From positions 27,492,882-27,556,881 of the forward strand of contig JAAONU010000006.1 in assembly GCA_012932295.1 (NCBI GenBank): a stretch of 64,000 nucleotides of DNA. Direction: 5' to 3'. The notes under the pieces are model-generated. The model searched no databases. It was given only the letters and a program-made list of their open reading frames with translations, and was not told where the DNA came from. Of the stretch, positions 36,119 through 47,910 are shown one piece after another. The number at the start of each line of letters is the position of its first letter. Position 1 is the stretch's first letter. The DNA comes from Cyclina sinensis (taxonomy: Eukaryota > Mollusca > Bivalvia > Venerida > Veneridae). The position numbers and the translations under genes were made by a program.

Positions 36119-36322
36119 AATGTACAGGATTGATCGGTACCTCAAGTACTTGCTAATATTTAACGGGTTTTTTTGGTTGAATGATTTTTTTGGCTGAGTT
36201 ATGGCCCTTGAATAAAAAAAGAGTTTCACACAAAAAAAACAGTCCAATCACCTCTCAATACAACTGCTTAATTCGCTATCATCAGGCGACACATGTGATC
36301 ACCGATCGCCCTTGTTTGTAAT
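36119..36322 (-). repeat. Inverted partial copy of the 23.0-24.6 kb repeat
   Basis: 'acctcaagtacttgc', 'gttatggcccttga' and 'gcgacacatgtgatcaccga' are the reverse complements of the opening of the 23037 element. Only the first part is present; the (GACA)n end is missing. Confidence 0.8.
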
Positions 36323-37079
36323 TTAATCAAAGACACATTTCTTTTTCGTTAATCATGGAAAGACTAAACGAAGTGACTGTAGCTGAAACAGGAAACTTGT
36401 AGTGAGCATTCACCTTTGTTAACATTCTGAATCATCTTTTGAATAATCCTTTGAATAATACTCAATTATGTATGTATTCAAACTTCCGTTTAGGGTGATA
36501 CTAAACCTGAACAACATTCCTCTTCAAACTTCCTATCATACGAGTAAATATCCTTAATTTTGATAGAAATATTTGTAAACAAATGGTGGGCGAAACACAA
36601 ATGGAAGTCAATTATTGCAAATCCTCATGGAACTGATGTAATGTAATAAATCAGTTGATTGTATACAACTCCTATGATTAATCGTTAAAGACAACTGTAT
36701 TGAGAGAGCTTATTCTTATTTGTATCCTCTGAGGTATAATTCTTATAAATAAAACCTTCCAGCTTAAAGGGTATGTCTTTTAATAACTACCTAGGAAAAT
36801 GGGATGCTATCTTTAATTACATGAGATAATATATGGAAGGGACACTATTCAAAAAATCGAAAACAGTGTAAATGACTGAAAAGTTAAACGTTTAAACGTC
36901 CCTGAGTCAGAGGCTCAGGATGAGCTATTTTGATCACGTACAGTTTGACATATGTCCGGCGTCCATCAGTTTCTTTAAACACAATCTGTTCTGAAATCAC
37001 TGGACTTTAATTTACGCAAATGTGTAGCAATATTCTATGAATACACCCCTACAAATAAATTTCAAGGAAATTCATTTGG

Positions 37080-37270
37080 GTAAGAACTCCTGTTGCTATT
37101 GCTACTTGAGTGAAAGAAATATTTGTGTTGAAACCAAAAGGACTAGAAATCTTGAATTTGGTGTGTAGCATTATATGGTAGACCTCTACAAAAAATATTT
37201 TTAAAAATCAAAATTATTCCCAAGGGATCACTACTGCTTTCACATAAGTGGTAACCTCAGTTGTTATATA
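37080..37270 (+). repeat. Fragment of the 'aaggcccagagc' dispersed repeat
   Basis: 'gaatttggtgtgtagcatta', 'ggtagacctctac' and 'cccaagggatcact' match the fuller element at 52.7-53.7 kb. It sits where copy A has its own fragment (4620-4960). Confidence 0.6.
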
Positions 37271-37829
37271 TACAGTACATGTAGTAAAAAATTTGTATTT
37301 CATAAAAAGATAATGTGGTAAAACTTTCTTAATTCATAAACAAATAAAAAAAATGAATGTAAGAAACATTAAATTGATAACATATATTTGAAAGATTTTT
37401 TCCAATTATTTAAGATAGTTTGTTTGCTAATTATAATAGAGTGTGCAAACCCTACTATATTATCCTATCTTGTGTACTTTCCTTTCAATAAAAAAATATA
37501 GTAGATTTTTTGTTGTAATCGCAGTCAAATACTTTCACGTTTTCTTCATTCCGAAATGAAAAATACCGATTCCATATTTAAACGCTTTTTATTGCGTACT
37601 TCGAATTTTTCTTGTAAACTTTTGTTTGCAATAGCATAGGCTTATTTGCAGGTAACTAAATGAAAAATGCCCGATTTCAAATTCAACTTCAACTTACTAT
37701 TGCCAAAAGTCAATACTGACTATACTAGGTAGGTGCGTGGCAGAAACATTAAAATTGTCGATGATAAAAAACGAAGTAAACAAGATTTTACTGAAGATCT
37801 TTCTTGAACACTTATTGTGAACATTTAAA

Positions 37830-38612
37830 ATCTATAAAACTTGCTCAATCCACTGATGAAAGCTGGTACAGTTCGGGTAGCCTTAATCTCGGCCGGTAAT
37901 TCGTTCCAGAGTCGTATAGTCCTTGGGAAGAATGAGTTCATTTGATGTTGTGTTTTTGACTGCGGTTGTTTCTTTTGTCTGTAAGATGATTGCGATCGAC
38001 ATTGACCTGTTCATTTTTTATTTTGTATAGCATGACCAGACTGGCTTGGTTTCGCCTTTGCTATAGTGTTGACCATTTTAACTCCTTAATCATGTTTGCT
38101 ACATTGCTTGTATAGTAATAATCATTATGAACATAACTTGCGGCTGACCTCTGACCCATTTCTATTCTAAGTGTGAGATATTTCTGCCATGGCTGCAGTA
38201 TATGGTTGAGCAGTATTCGACCTGGGGCCGTACATATGTTTTTATATGAATGCTGCTTCTTTGAGCCGTGTGTTTGTGTTTCGACATTTCGTCTATTGAA
38301 TCTTAAGCTAATTCTTTGCTTTGTTTGTGATGTTGTTATGTGGGATGACCAGTTCATGTTACTACTTATTGTAACTTCTAAGTATTTTGCATTTTCTGTG
38401 GTTTTCAGAATAGTGCTGTGTAGGGTGTTGAGAAAGATGACTGGTTTCTTTTTCCTGTGTATTCTGAGTACTTCACACTTGTCAGGGTTGAACTCCATTG
38501 ACCATTTTCAACATATTTCAAGGTTTCCAAATCATTTTGTAAACTTTGTACTAATGCTTGTGATTTAATTGTTAAGTAGACTATGGTGTCGTCCGCAAAT
38601 AGACAGAAACTC
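37830..38612 (-). pseudogene. 5'-truncated non-LTR retrotransposon, reverse transcriptase C-terminus (jockey/CR1-like)
   Basis: The minus strand starts at CLFADDTIVYLTIKSQ (38612-38570), with the FADD catalytic box of the RT palm. After a frameshift comes MEFNPDKCEVLRI, then KYLEVTISSNMNWSSHI (palm/thumb junction, normally KYLGV), degraded thumb sequence, and IEMGQRSAASYV. It continues past a TGA as LVMLYKIKNE and VNVDRNHLTDKRNNRSQ. After one more frameshift it ends NSFFPRTIRLWNELPAEIKA and AFISGLSKF at about 37835. This order is that of jockey/CR1-type elements. The endonuclease and RT fingers are missing: sequence just above 38612 is copy C flank, so the insertion was 5'-truncated. Frameshifts and stops make it inactive. 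The antisense 131-codon frame is incidental. Confidence 0.88.
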
Positions 38613-38774
38613 AAATAAATAAAAAAACTTTGTATGTTATACCTGTTAATAAGATTACCTTTCGCACCTGTAACAGTAACAATATGATCAAGAATAAAGA
38701 AACTCTGTGAATCAGTTAAATCTTCTGCGACTGGTATAAATCCAGCCTTCGATATTAACGTCAGGAGGTCGATC

Positions 38775-38850
38775 CTTTGACTACCAAGTCTAGAGCGTTC
38801 GTTTTTCACGACTGTATGCTTAACTAGCCTTGGGGGACCAAAGTGTTTTT
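38775..38850 (+). mobile_element. tRNA-derived SINE relic in copy C
   Basis: 'gactaccaagtctagagcg' (about 38779-38797) keeps box A-like wording, and 'gccttgggggacc' is the end of a damaged box B segment. It is paralogous to the relics at 5.93 and 31.2 kb. Confidence 0.45.
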
Positions 38851-40280
38851 CATAATGCTTGTATTTTTGTGTTACATACTATAGTATGTAGGACTCTGAT
38901 GAAAATGCGATTAATTTATTCTAAGAATGTCGACGTTTTATATTGTTCTCAAATTCTTCCACTGATATCGTGTATAAAAAAAGTCTGAAACCGGTTTTGG
39001 CATGTTACGATAAGAACAGATTAAGAAAAAAATTAACGTTGACAGGTTATTAATTATCTATGAAGCATTGATATTATCTATTACTATCCACAGATCACAC
39101 AAATATCGATACCTGTATATCAAAAGACAATTGCAGTGAAAGTGTTAAAGCCTTTATTTCGCATCAATTTTAATGCACGTACGTTTCAATGAACAAAACA
39201 TTTTCCAGGCTTGTAAACCTGAGAAATTAGGAGCTTTTAATAAACATTATATTCTAGGTAAATTTTACAGTTAAATCCTTTTCGATATAAAATACCTACA
39301 TTAGCAGCATGTTCATATTGACTGCAATGGTTAGATGAAAGGGAATAAATTCTAATGCACACCAAAGAGGAGCTTGCTTTTTTCGAAGTATGGAGTTTAT
39401 ATTGATTGAATACAAATTCCTGACATTCTGCTTTGAAACAGTTCTAGTAAAATGCCTTCTGATACCATCTACGTTTTAAAGTTCCGTTTGATGTTGAATC
39501 AATGCGCGTGCTTGCAGCTCAAAATGTTCTCGAGACATGTATTAGAGGTGTAAAGGTAAACTTTCAGATAACGAGCATTTTTATTCAATGAAATGAGTTC
39601 TTTTCATAAATCGTTAATGACTTTATCAGCAATAATTGTTTTAATAGCTTCAACAGTTAGATCATTTTATCACTTTTGTTGAACTTTCTGGAAACGTTAA
39701 GCACACTAGAGAATTCTTAATTGCTTGTTTAGGTAGAAAGTTTGATTGAATGTAGTAAAACTGAAATCAGGAATATCCACAATCATTATGATTATATTTG
39801 TAGTCCCATATGAATTGAACAAATGTAATTTTCTTTAAATGGATTGTTATGACTTTGTAGATGATACTTTGTAATGAGGAGTACCTTATAAATTGTTTCC
39901 TTTAAAATAGTATTTTTTCTGATGATACTACACAAAGAAGACAAAATCGTTAGACTTTAAACATTTTCAGTAGAGACCATTTTCACACCAGAATATTATT
40001 ACAAGTTTCAGTCACAAGACGTTTAAAGAGCAAAATAATTGAAATCAATGACATTTTTATCCGTTCAATGTGTTGCCACTGCAAAATGTCTCTGGTTCTT
40101 TTATTTGCCTTGAACTTAGCCTTCGAATATTTGTTATATTTGTCTGTCATAACTTGTCACTTGACTGTCGCTAATTTGCATTTATTTTATGTATCTTCCA
40201 ACAAATGAGACCGTTGTTGCTATTAAGTATTTTTTGTCAAAAACATGTAAAAAAATATTATTTTAACATATATCTTAATC

Positions 40281-43200
40281 CTGACTTAAGCTTTTTATCT
40301 TTTTGAGTTAAATTTTTTTTAAATTGTTGGGGTTTTTTTACATCTCGGTTAGAACGTGTACATGTGTTTCTATCAGTCTGTCTGTCTGTCTGTTGTAAAT
40401 CTTCTATTATCTAAAATACGTTTAAAAAAAGAAAAACAAAAGTGTTAGCTGTTGGTCGAAAAGGTGAATATAACGTAAACGTATACTGAACTTGCTGAAT
40501 TATCCACTGAATAAACCTCTCGGTAAATCTCCTATTCTAATAACTGTTGTCGATGTTCCCATGAATAGTTATGCAATGTTCCCTTAAAGGTACTCTACCC
40601 CAAATGGTTAAAAGACACAAACATACATAATTCTTTCCAAGCCATTGAATACCGATTTTATTTTGTAATTTGCAATAAACCTACATCAATGACAGCTTTT
40701 CCACTTATATGACTGAGGCAGTTGTTACTAATAATAACTCGTTTGCGAACGAATTTCAGTCTAAAGATAACGTCTGTCGCTCTGTTATTTTTAGATTCAC
40801 CGTCATGTGACAAGTCACGTAGTATTATAGCTTATATTTTACCGAATTTCTGTCCAATGATTTAATCAAATTTAAAGCAACACTTTGAGAGTATCGAATG
40901 CATTCCTATAATTTATTTACTTTCAAATATGCCATGGCACATCTTCAAAATAACTGGCATTGTTTCTCTTTCCAAATACTTACTTCATGAAGCTAGAAGT
41001 TGATGCGTCTCCCATGATGTAATGTTTACAAAATAATGATCACGTGGTGTAGAGCGTGCACACGTTTGGATATCCCTGCTGCTTTAACAGGGCAACCCCA
41101 AATCAGCGCGAAATTCAGGAATAATTTACGAAAAATGTTATCAGTAAGAACTGATTCTATGTGTGGTATCTGTAACAGTAGTGCATAAACAGACTTAAAT
41201 AACTGAATTCAATGAAAAACTGGTAACTTGGTTGAACGGTGGTATTCAGCAGGTGAGCAATTTTAAGATTAAACTTAAATTAGACGAAAATTTCTTCTCA
41301 GACGAAAAAAAACAACCTTGAAATAGTATCGATTGTCTGCGATACATTTAATTATTTTCTTATATTATTATTTTCAGATTTTTTACCCCATGTTCCGGGT
41401 TATCAAGTGTTTTTTAAAGCTTACATGTTTTTGTAAATTATTGGTGGCATGATGCACTTTTTTCCCGAAGTTGTATTTCAAATCAGAATTAGAATTCCTC
41501 AGGCGTTTTATGTCGGACATGCAAAATTTGAAATTGTGTAACATTACATAACAGTAGTATTGTTATATATGAAGGCAACAACTAACAGGTCATTGCCACT
41601 CTATGCAGTATCTTCAACTTTTAGTGTTGGTACACCTGTTGTCATGTTCTGCTTTTAGTATTGGTACGCCTGCGAGTGTACGGTGAGTGACCGTGTAGGC
41701 GGTTTTTAGTGGGGTTGTTTACCGAAAGAAGCCTCGTGTTATGAAAAATAAAGAACAAAAGAAGTTGAACTGTCTTACATTTCATTTATTGAAGGAATCA
41801 ACAAAAGTAAAGAAAAGCCAAGTCGGTAACAGTATTTATATAACACAGCGTAGGTTTCTTAAACAGTTGATACTTGCTTCTTCTCTCAGCCTTTAATTCT
41901 TTTTTTCCAAAAGAAAAAATGTTGACTTATAGCTTTTAATCACTTAAAAGTTTTGTTATAGATAAAGGATTTTATTGTAACTTACATGTTTTGTGACAAA
42001 TCAGAGAAATTCTTCTGTAAAAAAATGATTACTTTTTTAAACCAGGATCAAATGCACTTAGCTTCTTTGCCCACATAGTTACGATAGTCCTTAAAATGAG
42101 TTATCCATAATAAATCATAGAATCATGGTCACAATTGTAGTAATTTAAGATACAAAGTTCTGACGAAATACAAGTACCCTTAAACAACTTTCATTAGCCA
42201 TGCAAAAGCTGGTTGGTCAAATTTATTGACATTAAAATACACAATTTATTATGACACAGGCCACAAGAGCATTTGAATGTAGTTTTTATTCAAAAATAAA
42301 CATCTGTGATGATAATTTTTCCTGCATATAAGCCACACGCTTATGAGCTTTGTTATAATAAATTCTAAGTGTATCTGAATAAAACTTAAGTCATCCATAA
42401 GATTCAGTTCAATTAACAACTAACTCACAAATTGTTGCTTTTTATTGTTGAAACTCGTGCTTGAATCATAAGATCACGATGAGGTAAATCACACAAGAGA
42501 AATTATTCTATTAAGCGTCAGACAACTATTTATATATGTTTTTACGTTATACCATTAATGAGCTGCCACATGGAAACACGTGGATATTTTTTCCCGCTGT
42601 TGCTGTAATAAATGAACTGAGGTTGCACCGCAAACAAACCTCATTATTGCCCTTAATAAATGAATTGTAAAAACTTGTTAACGTTATGGTTCGAACCTTC
42701 TTAATTAATTGATCTTTCAGCAATAGTTTCGCCTCATTTTTTTCTTTCAAACAATTTGACTTCAGATATGAAAGGATGTTCATTAATTGAATTTTAGTAT
42801 TTTAAAGTCGTTGTCATGTTGCTGTTAAATTAATATTTGGGAATCTTTTAAAACATATTTTTGCAGCAGGTGTGAGAACATACTACTGTTGCGACATTCA
42901 TCCGCGATCAAGTATTTAATAAATAAATGAGGAACTGCCATATCCTTACATAAATATACTTCAATGGCAAAACACAATCGCATTTGCTTCTGTCTCTTCT
43001 AGACAAACTGCAAAATAAGGAAGGAGTTCAGATAATTCTTACCCCTACGAATCATGAGAACGCCTCTAACTTATCTAAATTGCCATTATGTTTGGCTTTA
43101 TTTGCGTGTTAGGATGTTATTATGTCTGTACTATAATCGGACATTGCTTGGTTGTAACCGATTTTGAGCTGAAAAAGTAAAGAAACTAACTTCACGAATT

Positions 43201-44389
43201 ACCACTAGCTTTAATTTAGCCATTTCCATGCATATTTACTTTACGTATGAGAACAGTGACTTAATTTGTTCAACTGTAACCGTGACAATTACCATTGGTT
43301 TCTCAATATAACTTTTATGTGCTCACGAAAGGACCAATTACGGTTATTATAACAATTATTTCCTGTAAGATAAGCAAACGCCAGTTCTTATTGCTAATAA
43401 GTTTTTAGAAAGCTAAAATAATAGCCAGTGAAAAGTAGTTCTGTGCTTATTATAATTTTGCTTTAATCTATTTTGTTTGATTTAATGCATATATTGTAAA
43501 GGAATAATAATACTAACTATATGCCCATTGCTTAATTTTGAAAAGGACATAACCATTCGTGTTTTTCTTGACTGCTATAACAAGGAAGTCTAGGATCAGA
43601 ATTTAAACACAAACTGAGATAGAAAAGGACCAGTTTTGATCGTAAGCATAACCATTTCATTCTACTTAAACATTAATCGGTTTAAGGCATTGACATAAAA
43701 CAATTCATCGATTTTTGTCGATACTTGCATTGAATGCCAGTGGTAAAAATAGTTGCTTAACACGATGGACGTTGTTGTGTATCGCTTTTCTTAAACAATA
43801 GATATTAAAGATTGTTTGTTTTTTAAGCACATTATTTATATATAAGATCAGAGTTGTTGAGCAAGTAGTGTTATTGTGCATACACATCGCTCATAAACAA
43901 GAAAGGACTGAGTCTAACAAATACAGCGTCAATAATATAAGAGAGGCTGTGCAATAAAATTGCAAACAGATAACATAGCACTTGCTGTTCATCCACAGAG
44001 GGGACTTGTCTGTTAAATAAGTACTGTTTATAATATGTTTGTTACGTTAATTTACACAAAAAGTATTTGGCTCTTAGAAGCAAACTCTGCTAGTTTGTTG
44101 TTTCATTAGTAATATCTCGATTAGAACTTTCGGCAATAAACGAATAAAACAATTGATATGTGATGATAAAACATCTTAATGCGACTTCGGTACATTACGA
44201 GCTGATAAAAGAAGCTTGTACGGACGTAATAAACACCCCCTGGATGTTAACCAAATTCTTGATAAATCATCTATTTTCTAGACGATTGTAACCGAGGCTT
44301 TAGTGATAGAGTGATGACCATCAATATATGTTTAACTATATAGGTTTAAAATTGACAGAAACTAACATTATTCCATAAGAAATAGTAGT
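40281..44389. other. Non-coding, nothing firm
   Basis: A short (TCTG)n tract lies at about 40376-40392. A 20-bp phrase 'ttttagtgttggtacacctg' (41618) recurs nearby as 'ttttagtattggtacgcctg' (41655). Otherwise AT-rich with no supported gene. Confidence 0.5.
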
Positions 44390-45560
44390 ATTGCACGGCC
44401 TTGCAGTATCAATAAGGTACATTTTCTTGCCAACAGTTTGTCAGAAAAAAAGCAACGTAAGTGCTTATCCTTGAATAAGATAAACGTATTTACACCAGTT
44501 GTACAATTAGCTTTAAGATGAAAAGTAATTTACAATTGAATAATGGTTTCTGTAAAGTATTGTAGGAGAGATGTCTTTACTTATTTTGCCAAATTTGAAA
44601 ATAATCAGCTTTGCAGACTAGAAATTGTAGAGAACCAAAAATAAAGTTAATAAGGTAAAACCAAGAATTTTTTTGTTGTTGTTGTCTTGCAGTATAAAAT
44701 TGTATAATTAAGATAGATATGGATTTTGTTTTCGATTTGTATATAAAGCTATTCTGACAACTAATTCGCAGTGCACTTATAAAGTCATATATTTCCTTTT
44801 CATGGGTGTCTTTTAATTACAATGGCATATTCAGTTGACCGTAAAATTGCTTAATGCATAGCCTGATTGGTCCGTATCTAGAATAAGTAATACAGTAATA
44901 CTTTTCTTAATACCAAGACCATTGCAGGTTCATTTAGTGTAATCGTGTACTAGAAAATAGAAACTTAAAAATGTCATACCAATTTATCATCAAAAGCGGG
45001 AAGGATGTTAACCTATTAATGAAATAGTTTTCTTTATGACCAGCTGTTATTTTTACCTTTTTTCTATCTTCATGTCTGTTTGTCGCCTTCAGCTTAACTT
45101 AGAATCTAGTGTAGTATTCGAATATTTGGAATAAATTACAGAATACGAGGTATAATGTGTATAAAGCAATAATTTTTGTGGGAAAATGCTCAATTTTATT
45201 TAAAATCTCGCACTGCATTTCAGATTCTAACCAATTTTCTTGACGTTTATTACATGAATAGACTTGCAATTTCCCCTTTACGTTATAATCAGAATATCAA
45301 TTTCATTTTAAGAAATAACAAATAGGTTTTATCATTCCCTAATTCGCAATTCGTTCAAATTTATTTTCTTATATGCATTTGTTTCTAAATGAAGCACCAT
45401 GTGCCTAAACTATTTATCAAATTTGTTTATACCCATAAATTGCGCATCTAATTGCCGCAGGATCTTTTTTCCAATGTGTTTAAGATGCACGTATATTTCT
45501 TGGATTTTATATCAATATTTCAAAGCAGCCGAAACCAAGAAATAAACGTCGCGTAGCTAA
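44390..45560 (+). repeat. Triplicated unit D, copy D1
   Basis: Collinear with D3 throughout and with D2 in the second half. 'attgcacggccttgcag' (44391) matches 49943; 'gtattgtaggagagatgtc' (44557) matches 50061; 'attgcaggttcattta' matches 47577 and 50898; 'aatgtcatacc' (44970) matches 47628 and 50944; 'cagattctaaccaattttct' (45223) is identical at 51207; 'tttcaaagcagccgaaacc' (45518) matches 47849. No full-length gene; see the conserved short start at 44971. Confidence 0.8.
44971..45027 (+). other. Conserved short ATG frame in D1 (MSYQFIIKSGK...)
   Basis: The ATG opens an 18-codon frame, MSYQFIIKSGKDVNLLMK. The paralogous positions in D2 (MSYKIIVKSGKGN, at 47629) and D3 (MSYKFIVNSRKKDI, at 50945) share the ATG, frame and about nine residues, then diverge into stops. 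This could be a first coding exon left over from a duplicated gene, or a chance frame in a conserved block. Function unknown. Confidence 0.3.
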
Positions 45561-47369
45561 GTTATATACCGGGTAAATTTAAAAATTCAGGGATGAAATC
45601 GCGAAGACTTGTGGGGGTGCGGGGGGTTCGGAACTTCCTTACATGTGTCATAGGATTCGATTTTCGGGCTTATTGACGTTGAAATCGTTAGCAAGAAAAT
45701 ATGAAAGAGATTGTAGCCATATTTGTTCTCTAAAATAAATCTATTATTACACGAAAATGGTAAAATAGGGTTATAATTAAGGGAACGTTCTTACTGCACG
45801 AATTTAGCCCTCTTTATTCTAGCAATTCTGATAAAGTAATTTTCACCAGAAATCGATACTTTACAGGACACACTGACGTCGCTAAACGATGCAAGTTTTA
45901 TTTGTGTAAATACGTGTTAAAGTTTCAATTTCTTTACAGTGTCTTTTTTTCTTTTTAATCAAAGTTGTTACGCGATTTAAAGTAGAGTACATGGACTGTG
46001 TAATTATTTTATGAATGAGAATTAAGGTCTTGCTTAACTCGCAAGTGTCTCATTTCCCAAATATTTGTTGGTTGAAACCAAATTACTACTGTAACTGCTT
46101 CTAAAAATCGATGAAAAACTATTGTGAACCGATTTTGGTCACCTGCAGTCTTGATCACACATGCAGTTTATTCCTTCTAGATTTCGTTGGTTGCCTGTGA
46201 TTTATGAAAAGAGAAACTGCTTCGATACAAAGGCAGATGCTTTTCTGTTACAACTTGTTAAGGATAGCGGATTATGTAAAAAGAAAGAAAACACTTCTTC
46301 ACAGTTTATCCATCATTTTAAAATTTAATGAAACTCCTTTTCTTTCTTTTGTATGTCAGATTTTTATAAATTAGAATGTTTAAATTTTAATTTATAAAAG
46401 TCTGACACGATATTAGAATTTAAACAAAAACATTCAGAAACTAAACTTTGTCGCTTTTGACAGATTGACAGTTTGTGACCTAAGTGAGACATATAATTTT
46501 ACTAACCTAAAACTAATACGGTTTAGATGTTATTATAGAATACAAATATTACATAGTGGTTGTTAGCTTAACTTGTGCAGATAACCATAAGACCTTTATT
46601 TTGCTATCTTTATTTAAGGTATGTAAAATTGATCTATCTCAGATATTTTTAAGAAAAAGATATTAAAAAATAAAATAATATTCAGTATTCTTTAAAAGTG
46701 TAATATTAAGAGTGTCCTTTGAAAAAGACAAGATGCATTATCTTCGTATATAAAAATCTTGATCATTAAAAATTATGTCATTATATACAGACAAAATGTG
46801 ATATATTTCACTGGTTACTGATAGGAACAACACGGCACAGCCAGAAAAGAAAACACTTATGTAGGTAAGTTGGGTAAGAGAGGAAGCTGGCTTTATAGAT
46901 TTCAAATTCTAGAATTTAAATAAACACACTTCTTGAGAAAATATAAACATTCAAATTCCAATTATCATTCCTAATAAAATGCTTTTAAGTGTTCTGTAAA
47001 TGTGAAAGAGTATGAAACATCCTATTAATAAGTTAAACATAAATTTTCAAATGAATTCCAGTGTAAAAATATGAACAGGTTGTCATTTTATTATTATTTC
47101 ATCATTTTTAAGGATAGGAGCTCGAAATTGACAGTAGAATTGCTCACTTGAATAGTAATGAGGCAGCAAGGCGTCAGAAGCAAGTATTTTTCGGATATCT
47201 GTGTGTCTGTGAACAGATAAAGAGAGAAACATTTGATTGTAAAATCAAATTGCAAGTAAATAAAGTCAGAAGCTTATTGGTGAAAATTTTGTTTTGACAT
47301 GAGAATACAAGTTTGAATAGCACACTTTCTCAAAGATGTGAACATCTTAAACATGTTTGCCATCGAGTA
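45561..47369. other. Non-coding, nothing recognised
   Basis: AT-rich; includes an inverted pair near 46370 and 46390 ('tttataaattagaatgttta' and similar). No genes. Confidence 0.5.
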
Positions 47370-47910
47370 AAAAGAAACGTCTACTTTTTTCGATTTGTAT
47401 AAGCTGTCTTTATGAACTGATTTAATTTTTTGTTCCTGTGTGTTCTAAATTACAAAGGCAGATCCATTTGACCATGAAAGGCCTAATGCAAAGCATGATT
47501 AGGAATTATGAAGAAATTCTTGTTAAACTACAGTTTTCAGTCAAAGTATGATCTTTTGTTAATATCGAAACCACTGCAGGTTCATTTACAGTAAGAGTTG
47601 TCTTGCATAAGAAAGAGGTAATTCAAAAATGTCATACAAAATTATCGTTAAAAGCGGGAAAGGAAATTAATCTGTATGCATTTCTTGTTGCCTTATTCGC
47701 TTTTCGTTCAATTCATCTTATAATAAACATTATTTTCTAAATGAATCACCAATGATTATACCAAAAATGTTCGCATCTCACTGCAGCATGTTTATTTTCA
47801 GCTGTATTTAAGATGCACGAATATATATTATATCACTATTTCAAAGCAGCCGAAACCTGCAGTCTTTTAGAATAAAGACAATCTTAATGTAAACAAAGTT
47901 ACGTAATACT
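47370..47910 (+). repeat. Triplicated unit D, copy D2 (short)
   Basis: Shares 'tttcgatttgtata' (D1 44729), 'accactgcaggttcattta' (47571), the short ATG frame at 47629, and the closing 'tttcaaagcagccgaaacc' with 'agaataaagacaatcttaat' (as in D3 51518). It lacks the roughly 400 bp between about 45050 and 45380 of D1. Confidence 0.75.

Larger units (their letters stand above)
36400..40280 (+). repeat. Segmental duplication, copy C
   Basis: Collinear with copy A. Anchors: 'caaacttccgttta' (36480) to 3778; 'aaatggtgggcgaaacacaaa' minus its last base (36580) to 4078; 'tcagttgatt' to 4148; 'gactgaaaagt' to 4402; 'tttaatgcacgtacgttt' (39168) to 6352; 'gatgttgaatcaatgcg' (39489) to 7015; 'gaacttagcct' (40110) to 7202. 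It is interrupted by a truncated LINE at 37.83-38.61 kb. No gene of its own. Confidence 0.75.

Noticed and set aside
38173..38568. 131-codon plus frame
   Set aside because: It is antisense to the LINE reverse transcriptase; the minus strand carries the recognisable FADD and KYLEVTIS motifs.
38613..38809. Upstream extension of the RT frame on the minus strand (to 38809)
   Set aside because: The residues before LFADD do not resemble RT fingers or palm, and the DNA aligns with copy B at 31.1-31.2 kb; it is flank.
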